Assembly (NCBI GenBank): GCA_028289585.1
Contig: JANQPI010000026.1
Span: 62,001 to 126,000 of the forward strand
Source of the DNA: Candidatus Zixiibacteriota bacterium
GTDB lineage: Bacteria > Zixibacteria > MSB-5A5 > GN15 > FEB-12
Direction of reading: 5' to 3'
Length of the DNA stretch: 64,000 nt
This document shows, piece after piece, positions 59,113 through 64,000 of this stretch. Both the position numbers and the translations under genes were made by a program. The notes beneath the pieces were generated by a model. The model did not search any database, had not been told where the DNA came from, and saw only the letters and a list, made by a program, of their open reading frames with translations. Positions within the stretch are counted from its first letter, which is position 1, and each line of letters begins with the position of its first letter.

Positions 59113-59154
59113 AAAAGAAAACGGGTGAATCAGCCGTATTGGCCGATGCACCCG
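59113..59154 (-). terminator. Rho-independent terminator on the minus strand
   Basis: Read on the minus strand, a hairpin (arms at 59154-59144 and 59135-59122, with two mismatches) is followed directly by TTTTCTTTT (59121-59113). It lies downstream of the small gene at 59201-59422 and upstream of the lipoprotein gene on the same strand, so it separates the two. Confidence 0.7.
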
Positions 59155-59200
59155 TTGGTCCTTGGTTCATCAGGACTCTTTGCAACTTGAGATCGCGACG

Positions 59201-59422
59201 TTATCCCGTATAGACGTCGATTTCGAGATCGAATTCATGGCAAGCATCGACCGACAGGTTACGAAGCATCGTCTTACGCGATCGCCATTCTTTGTCCCAG
59301 TGGCGCTTTGATCGCCGTCGACGATCCGTCGGCGCCGATGAGCGGTCTGCTGACATCGATCGAGATCCAACACGGCGAAAGCGGCGTCCGGGTTCGTTGT
59401 CTGTCGGGTGAGATTCTGCCAT
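59201..59422 (-). CDS. Small arginine-rich protein, 73 residues
   Basis: The reading frame starts at an ATG 9 bases after AAGGAGG, the full anti-Shine-Dalgarno complement, and ends with TAA 47 bases before a rho-independent terminator. The protein begins MAESHPTDNEP, has an Arg-rich core (DRRRRSKRHWDKEWRSRK), and ends in an acidic segment (EFDLEIDVYTG). There is no membrane segment. I do not recognise it. The combination of signals makes it likely to be real in spite of its size, although competing frames overlap it. Confidence 0.55.
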   Translation of the reverse strand: MAESHPTDNEPGRRFRRVGSRSMSADRSSAPTDRRRRSKRHWDKEWRSRKTMLRNLSVDACHEFDLEIDVYTG

Positions 59423-59467
59423 ACCGGTAGCCCTCCTTTGGTAGGCACGATGGTGAGTAGCGGAGTG

Positions 59468-59492
59468 GACATGTGATGAGCCCCCACATGTC
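59468..59492. repeat. Inverted repeat in a 332-base gap (59423-59754)
   Basis: Perfect 8-base arms, GACATGTG (59468-59475) and CACATGTC (59485-59492), around a 9-base centre, about 45 bases upstream of the small minus-strand gene. The remainder of the gap to 59754 has no gene I can support. A 78-codon plus-strand frame that starts inside the repeat is discussed among the rejected items. Confidence 0.4.
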
Positions 59493-59754
59493 GCGTCGTC
59501 GCGAATCTTACTCCCGATTTCGGCGGCGTCGCGGCGACGCTTTAGTCCAATTCCCACGCAACCAACGTGACCGAGAAAGCGGGCCTATTCATCCGTGTCT
59601 GCATCTGCACGGACTGCGCGCGATTGCATATCGGCGACCTCGACCACACCTTGTCCGAAACCACGCAAGGAACGTCAAGTCGCTTCTAGACAATGATTTA
59701 CGAGAGCGTTGATCGGCTCAGGTAAGTCTGGCACAGCACCTGCAGAGAGGGGCA

Positions 59755-60399
59755 GTGCACCCTAAACGGCGAAGTGATATGCTGGAAAACAAATTCAAAC
59801 GGGGCTTCTCTGAGGAACGCCTGGAGGCGATCCCGGAGCCAAAAGTGCGGCGGGATGCGCGCGGCTTTTTCATTCTGACCCTGTCCGAGAACGCCAAAGT
59901 CTACTTTGAAGACTACTACCGCTTCCTGGAGCGGACCTACGATCGGGCTCTCGTCGAGCGGGATCGGATGATCGCCCTGATCGAAGCCGCCGACCCCACG
60001 GCAACGGAAACCCTCGCGTACTATCGAGCACAGGCGGTGATCTGCGACCTGTTGTTGCGGACGGTTCGGCGGTTCTACACCGACGGATCGAACTTCGGTG
60101 TCGTCATGACGCCCTGGTGCTTTGGTACCGTGGTTCTGGAGAAAGTTGAAGTCTATCGTGATCGCCTGGCCAAGGGCGAGGTACACGATCCGCTGATCAG
60201 TGAGTATCCGTTCTTCGTGATCCGGTACATCGACGAGATCTACAAGAAAAGCCTGCTCGACCTCTTTGATTTTCCCGAGAAAGCGTTCCAAATGCGCTGG
60301 CAGTACGCCGAGCTCCTGAAACGCTATTCCGGCATGCTTTCCGATATTACCACCCGCCTCCAGGCGGTGCTAACTCAGGTCAAGCAGTTCGGCACCTAG
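59755..60399 (+). CDS. Hypothetical protein, 214 residues
   Basis: Start GTG, 4 bases after GAGAGGGG. Mixed alpha/beta character with repeated aromatic segments: YYRFLERTYDRALVERDRM, then TVRRFYTDGSNFGVVMTPWCFG and YPFFVIRYIDEIYKK, ending in a helix LLKRYSGMLSDITTRLQAVL. No signal peptide or membrane helix. The protein does not match any family I recognise. A strong terminator follows, so it forms a single-gene unit. Genes downstream begin with an HD-GYP signalling protein, but the terminator argues against co-transcription. Confidence 0.6.
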   Translation: MHPKRRSDMLENKFKRGFSEERLEAIPEPKVRRDARGFFILTLSENAKVYFEDYYRFLERTYDRALVERDRMIALIEAADPTATETLAYYRAQAVICDLLLRTVRRFYTDGSNFGVVMTPWCFGTVVLEKVEVYRDRLAKGEVHDPLISEYPFFVIRYIDEIYKKSLLDLFDFPEKAFQMRWQYAELLKRYSGMLSDITTRLQAVLTQVKQFGT

Positions 60400-60430
60400 C
60401 TGCCTGCCATCAATTCTTAATACCGATCCC

Positions 60431-60465
60431 CGGCCTGCCGATACAACTACGGCGGGCCGTTTTTT
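60431..60465 (+). terminator. Rho-independent terminator
   Basis: CGGCCTGCCG (60431-60440) pairs with CGGCGGGCCG (60450-60459) with one G-U pair, around a 9-base loop, followed by six T. It lies 32 bases after the 214-residue gene and 22 before the HD-GYP gene. Confidence 0.9.
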
Positions 60466-60487
60466 ATGTATCCGGCCGCGGAAAACT

Positions 60488-61474
60488 ATGGCTGTTGTCA
60501 CCACGCAAAACGACCTGCACTATCTGCCGATCTTCCTCGATTCACTGCGACTCGATTCGGTGCTTGAGTTCGATCTTTATATTCAGGTCAACCAGCAGCT
60601 CGTTCTCTACCGCTCGGCCAACCTTCCGTTCACCGATCGTACCCGCCAGAAACTGCTCGATAATCGGATTGACCGGCTGTATGTCTCGACGCTCGACAAG
60701 GACCATTACCAACGCTATATCGAGCAGAATCTTGACAAGGTTCTCACCGATACGGCTATCCCGGAGAAGAAGAAGGCGAAGATCCTCTACGAGACATCCG
60801 CCGGTCTCGTACGTGATGTCTTTGCCAACCCGACTTATGGCGAGAGTATCGGGCGCTCCCATGATCTGGTCGAATCAACGATTGGGTTCATCCTGAAAGG
60901 TCGCAGTGCCTTTCATTCGCTGCTCAAGATCTCGTCATTCGACTATCAGACCTATACCCATTCGGTCAACGTCTGCACGTTCGCACTCGCGTTGGCCCAG
61001 CAGCTCGGCTACCGCGAAGGGCAGTTCCTCCGGGAATTGGGCATAGGTGCACTGCTTCACGACATTGGAAAGTCACGTGTTTCCGAGCGCATTCTCAACA
61101 AGCGGTCGGCGCTGACGCCGATTGAGTTTGAGATCATGAAGAAGCATCCGCAGTGGGGTGTTGAGATCCTCCGCGAACATGATTCCATCCCCGAAGCCGC
61201 TTTGTTGCCGGTGCTACAGCATCATGAACGCGGCGATCGGCGGGGGTACCCGGAGGGGTTGTCGCTCGACGAGATGCACCTCTATTCGCGGATTGTCGCG
61301 ATCGTGGACTCGTTCGATGCAATGACAACCGAACGGGTCTATCAGCGCGCGATGGATACGTTTCCGGCGCTCCGCATCATGCTGCAACTTGAGGGAGCCT
61401 ACGATGCCGAAGCGCTGAATGCGTTTGTGCACCTGATGGGACCGAAGGGGCTCGATCGGTCTCCGGCACGTTAG
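60488..61474 (+). CDS. HD-GYP domain phosphodiesterase
   Basis: About 328 residues. An N-terminal domain of about 150 residues (LDSVLEFDLYIQVNQQLVLYRSANLPFT) resembles the DUF3391-type N-terminus seen in front of HD-GYP domains. The catalytic HD domain follows with THSVNVCTFALALA, LLHDIGKSRV (His191-Asp192), QHHERGDRRGYPEGL (His245, His246, GYP 253-255) and IVAIVDSFDAMT. All metal ligands and the GYP are present, so cyclic-di-GMP hydrolysis is likely. The protein has no membrane helix. It may act on flagellar or envelope functions. Confidence 0.92.
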   Translation: MAVVTTQNDLHYLPIFLDSLRLDSVLEFDLYIQVNQQLVLYRSANLPFTDRTRQKLLDNRIDRLYVSTLDKDHYQRYIEQNLDKVLTDTAIPEKKKAKILYETSAGLVRDVFANPTYGESIGRSHDLVESTIGFILKGRSAFHSLLKISSFDYQTYTHSVNVCTFALALAQQLGYREGQFLRELGIGALLHDIGKSRVSERILNKRSALTPIEFEIMKKHPQWGVEILREHDSIPEAALLPVLQHHERGDRRGYPEGLSLDEMHLYSRIVAIVDSFDAMTTERVYQRAMDTFPALRIMLQLEGAYDAEALNAFVHLMGPKGLDRSPAR

Positions 61475-61546
61475 CTCATAGCAAATTCATTTTCGTCTCC
61501 CCGATCGTCGGCCTATCTTCGACGCCTCAGACCAAGGAGGCTGTGC

Positions 61547-61930
61547 ATGCACGAGCGTATTCATACCGCGGCCGCGCCGGAGGCTGTCGGCCCGTATTCC
61601 CAGGCAATCAAGACGACTGCGACGACGATGATCTTTTGTTCGGGCCAGGTACCGCTCGATCCGAAAACTCAGGAACTCGTGACTGGCGATATCGAAACCC
61701 AAGCGCGGCGCGTGATGGACAACCTCAAGGCGGTGCTGGCGGAGGCGGGTGCCGACTTCTCTCATGTTGTGAAGACGACGATCCTGCTGGTCGACCTCAA
61801 TGACTTCGCGACGGTCAACGCTGTCTACGGCAGCTATTTCGGTGATCCCAAGCCAGCGCGAGCGACGTTCGAGGTGAGTCGATTGCCCAAAGATGCCCGG
61901 GTCGAGATTGAAGCGATTGCCGTACTGTAG
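61547..61930 (+). CDS. ridA: RidA family enamine/imine deaminase
   Basis: About 127 residues with an AAGGAGG ribosome site. The signature GPYSQAI at the N-terminus and SRLPKDARVEIEAIAVL at the C-terminus (the catalytic Arg in DARVEIEA) are conserved. The trimeric enzyme removes reactive 2-aminoacrylate made by PLP enzymes. It is preceded by a gap of 72 bases after the HD-GYP gene and followed by 111 bases before DUF502. Confidence 0.96.
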   Translation: MHERIHTAAAPEAVGPYSQAIKTTATTMIFCSGQVPLDPKTQELVTGDIETQARRVMDNLKAVLAEAGADFSHVVKTTILLVDLNDFATVNAVYGSYFGDPKPARATFEVSRLPKDARVEIEAIAVL

Positions 61931-62041
61931 GGACAGCGGACTCCGGCCGATAGCATCGGTGAGGAGGAGGCAACGCCGCCCGGTGTTGCCGGAACCGCTA
62001 TTCGCACGGAACCAACAGCGATGAGCCGGGGTGAAACCGGC

Positions 62042-62692
62042 ATGTTGACCACTCTGAAACGCTACTTCATCAGCGGCGTGTTGGTCGTCGTGCCACTCAT
62101 CGCGACCTTTCTTGTTCTTCGCTTCCTCTTCGATGCCGTCGATTCGGTGATGCAACCAGTCGCCACCTGGCTGGTTGGACAGACCGTCCCCGGGTTGGGG
62201 ATCGTAACGTCGCTGCTGGTGATCCTGATCGCCGGCATTCTCTCGCGAAACGTCCTTGGCCACGCCGCGCATCGGTTCGTGGATCGAATTCTCTCGCGCG
62301 TACCCCTTGTCCGGCCAATCTACATCGCGGCTAAGCAGCTCTTGGAGGCGTTCACGATCTCGCCCAACAAGACATTTCAGGAAGTCGTGATCGTCGAATA
62401 TCCCCGCCGCGGGCTCTGGCAGCTCGGCTTTGTCACCCGGCGGTTCAGTGTGGCCAACCCCGAGCCGGAAACTCGGGTCGCCGTATTTATTCCCTCGACA
62501 CCAACGCCTGTATCCGGCATGATTATCCTCGTTCCGGATACGGAATGCAAAGTGCTGGCGATGACGGTGGAGGAGGGGATCAAGTTCATTGTCTCGGGCG
62601 GGGTTGCCGCGCCGGATACTCTGGCAACCCGTGAGGCTCTTAAGGACATCCCCCCCCTCCCGCAACACGAACTGCAGGATGAAGCTCGCTAA
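62042..62692 (+). CDS. DUF502 family membrane protein
   Basis: About 216 residues from the ATG at 62042, giving a start (MLTTLKRYFISGVLVVVPLIATF) that fits the family; an ATG seven codons upstream is the alternative. Two N-terminal helices precede a soluble part containing VPLVRPIYIAAKQLLEAF and VAVFIPSTPTPVSGMIILV. The last is the DUF502 hallmark, with PTTPNPTSG in the consensus. Its function is unknown, and related plant proteins are called COV1. The stop overlaps the start of the PTS gene by 14 bases, which suggests a coupled pair. Confidence 0.88.
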   Translation: MLTTLKRYFISGVLVVVPLIATFLVLRFLFDAVDSVMQPVATWLVGQTVPGLGIVTSLLVILIAGILSRNVLGHAAHRFVDRILSRVPLVRPIYIAAKQLLEAFTISPNKTFQEVVIVEYPRRGLWQLGFVTRRFSVANPEPETRVAVFIPSTPTPVSGMIILVPDTECKVLAMTVEEGIKFIVSGGVAAPDTLATREALKDIPPLPQHELQDEAR

Positions 62693-63578
62693 TCTGCTCC
62701 TGGAACGTCGAATCACCCTTGACCTCAAGGCGACAACCAAAGACGGTGCGATCGAGGAATTGCTCGGTCTGATCTCTCGGGAAGGGATCGAAATCGACTA
62801 CGCCCGGGTCGCCGCCTCAATTCGCGAACGTGAATCGATTGAGGATACGTCCTACGGCTATGGTTGGGCGTTTCCGCATGCCCGGACCGACGCCGTCGGT
62901 GAAATGTTCTGCCTGATCGGCGTCTCGCGCGCCGGGTTAACGGAGATCTGCAAAGACGGTCGACGGTTGCACGTTGTCTGCCTGCTGCTGACACCGTCGA
63001 TGATCGCCAAGCTCTACCTGCAGACCCTGTCCGGCTTGGCTCGATTTGCGCGCCGTGACGGGACTCTCGATGACATCTTTGCCTGCGAGACTCCTGCTGA
63101 CCTGATCAAGCTCGTCGCGAACGCCGGAATCACCATCGACAAGGAACTCCTGGTCAAAGATATCATGCGCCATGACGTCGCAACGATCGGTCTCGATGAT
63201 TCTCTGCGTGAGGTTGGTCGCCGGATGTTTCGCCACCGCCTTTCTGCGCTGGCGGTGGTTGAGGAGGGCAAACTACTGGGCATCATCAACGATCGTGATA
63301 TTATCAAGGCCGCTCTGCCTGATTATCGCTCGCTGATCGACAATTTGAATTACTCGATCGAGATCGAACCGTTCGAGGAGTTGCTCAAACAGCAAGATAT
63401 CGTCAAAGTCAGCCAGCTCTACGAGCAGGAATTCGAGGTGACGACCCCGGAGACCCGGATTGTCGAGGTCGCTGCGATGATGATTTTCAAGGACGTTCGC
63501 CGCGTTTTCGTGGTTGAGAACGACAAGTTGGTCGGCATCTTGCTCCGTAAGGACATTGTGAACATGGTGCTGCGCTAA
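62679..63578 (+). CDS. PTS EIIA-type (PtsN-like) domain fused to two CBS domains
   Basis: About 299 residues from the ATG at 62679, overlapping the DUF502 stop. Residues 1-150 form an EIIA fructose/nitrogen-type domain with the phosphorylatable His67 in GYGWAFPHARTDAVG. Residues 160-215 are a first CBS motif (VKDIMRHDVATIGL to GIINDRDIIKAAL) and about 240-299 a second (VSQLYEQEFEVTT to GILLRKDIVNMVL). The fusion suggests regulation by an adenine nucleotide through the CBS pair and by the PTS phosphorelay through the His. No other PTS gene is in the window. A role in transport or potassium control is a guess. Confidence 0.86.
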   Translation: MKLANLLLERRITLDLKATTKDGAIEELLGLISREGIEIDYARVAASIRERESIEDTSYGYGWAFPHARTDAVGEMFCLIGVSRAGLTEICKDGRRLHVVCLLLTPSMIAKLYLQTLSGLARFARRDGTLDDIFACETPADLIKLVANAGITIDKELLVKDIMRHDVATIGLDDSLREVGRRMFRHRLSALAVVEEGKLLGIINDRDIIKAALPDYRSLIDNLNYSIEIEPFEELLKQQDIVKVSQLYEQEFEVTTPETRIVEVAAMMIFKDVRRVFVVENDKLVGILLRKDIVNMVLR

Positions 63579-63615
63579 GGGGAGACCACCCAGCCAGTAT
63601 CCGATCTGGCGGCCG

Positions 63616-63643
63616 TTGACACCGCTGCGGCAACCATTATCTT
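63616..63643 (+). promoter_or_regulatory. Putative promoter before the last gene
   Basis: TTGACA at 63616-63621, 16 bases, TATCTT at 63638-63643, a layout close to the atp promoter. It lies in the gap between the PTS-CBS gene and the ATG at 63654, so the leader would be only a few bases long. Confidence 0.5.
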
Positions 63644-63653
63644 CCGCCCCGCT

Positions 63654-64000
63654 ATGCCCAAACGACTCGGACAACGAACGCACCCGATCCTCGCGCCCCT
63701 GACGGCCATTTTGCTGTTTGGTTGGAGCCTCATTGGTGTCGCCACCGAGCCTCTGGCGCTGGGGGCCCTCTCCTCGCAGCCGGTTGTTGTTACAAACGAA
63801 ATCACCGGTCCGATTCTCGATTCGGATCCCCGGGAGCGGGAAGAGGACGAGGGCGTCGCCCCGAGTCCGACGCTTCCGACGGGAGAGATTGTCCTCACCC
63901 TGACCGCCGTGACCACGCCCGGCGTCGACTCGCCCGCCCGTGGAACCGGCGATATCGCCCCGCCCAGCAAGCTGACCGATGAGCTAACCTCTGGCGAAAC
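63654..64000 (+). CDS. Unknown gene, N-terminal part (cut by window edge)
   Basis: An open frame from ATG 63654 runs without a stop to the window end (115 codons seen). It begins with a basic stretch and one hydrophobic helix (LAPLTAILLFGWSLIGVA), then a Pro/Thr/Asp-rich acidic region (SDPREREEDEGVAPSPTLP, later DIAPPSKLTDELTSGE). The shape suggests a secreted or membrane-anchored protein with an extended linker. No ribosome site is clear. I do not recognise it. Confidence 0.55.
   Translation, partial: MPKRLGQRTHPILAPLTAILLFGWSLIGVATEPLALGALSSQPVVVTNEITGPILDSDPREREEDEGVAPSPTLPTGEIVLTLTAVTTPGVDSPARGTGDIAPPSKLTDELTSGE

Noticed and set aside
59473-59712. 78-79 codon plus-strand frame starting inside the 59468-59492 inverted repeat
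   Set aside because: A GGAG lies 10 bases ahead, and a CLHLHGL-like segment recalls an Smr motif. However, the codon usage is atypical (many His, Arg), there is no complete domain and no terminator, so I do not support it as a gene.
61487-62740. 417-codon open frame on the minus strand across ridA and DUF502
   Set aside because: Antisense to two conserved genes with good start signals. The translated product is low-complexity and Arg/His/Asp-rich, as expected from a shadow.

Overview
The window is a dense stretch of chromosome, moderately GC-rich, with genes packed head to tail and many ATGA or GTGA stop/start overlaps. It looks like a free-living Gram-negative bacterium. The supporting features are lipoprotein signal peptides, an outer-membrane beta-barrel protein, MotAB, a proton-type F1Fo ATP synthase, an Mrp antiporter and a bacterial initiator tRNA. 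Gene content (DUF547, BACON/Ycf48-type and PD40 lipoproteins, a PilX-like protein, an H1-like lysine-rich protein, a PtsN-CBS fusion) would suit the FCB group or a neighbouring candidate phylum such as Zixibacteria. That placement is a guess and no marker here proves it. I see no rRNA, CRISPR array, insertion sequence, prophage or integron, so this is core chromosome rather than an island.

Layout. 1-2891 (minus): an envelope glycosylation operon (DUF547, GT2, GT-C and the start of a further membrane glycosyltransferase). 3032-11084: a complete atp operon (atpZ-like, atpI, B, E, F, H, A, [outer-membrane barrel], G, D, C) behind a clear promoter, with an unexpected beta-barrel gene between atpA and atpG. 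11133-18013: yceD-rpmF-plsX-fabHDG-acpP-fabF-rnc, linking ribosome, phospholipid and fatty acid synthesis. 18066-18707: an H1-like gene made of 13-residue repeats, with its own promoter and terminator. 18724-22252: etfB without etfA, a cupin, and a large secreted protein I do not recognise. 22266-27179: a heterodimeric ABC exporter with one degenerate ATP site, an inositol-monophosphatase-family enzyme and a small membrane protein. 27252-31014: glmM-glmS (amino sugar supply) and a lipoprotein. 31119-37991: a CaCA exchanger followed by mrpABCDEFG. 38017-46220: a two-domain acyltransferase (OlsF-like), MscS channel, TPR protein, extended SDR, PilX-like protein and squalene/phytoene synthase family protein. 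46227-49912 (minus): MsrB-MsrA fusion, lipoprotein, uracil-DNA glycosylase family protein, tRNA-fMet, CPA2 antiporter. 50084-57500: motAB, mfd, a PD40 lipoprotein and a YihY family protein. 57469-64000: a BACON/Ycf48-like lipoprotein, a very small basic gene with strong signals, a 214-residue unknown, HD-GYP, RidA, DUF502, PtsN-CBS and a truncated gene.

How the genes fit together. Much of the window concerns energy and ion economy (proton ATP synthase, Mrp Na+/H+ antiporter, Ca2+/Na+ exchanger, CPA2 antiporter, MscS) and envelope building (fatty acids, PlsX, GlmM/GlmS, glycosyltransferases, OlsF-like acyltransferase). Recurrent promoters have a TTGAC-type -35 box and TATCAT, TATACT or TATATT -10 boxes with 16-17 bp spacers, so several operon starts can be assigned by eye. 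Two genes and one small gene were picked out of open or short frames by start-site evidence: 1-84, 63654-64000 and 59201-59422. I found no obviously new multi-gene system. The best leads are the barrel gene inside the atp operon, the repeat-built H1-like protein, the small gene at 59201-59422, and the palindrome at the start of the ABC exporter transcript.
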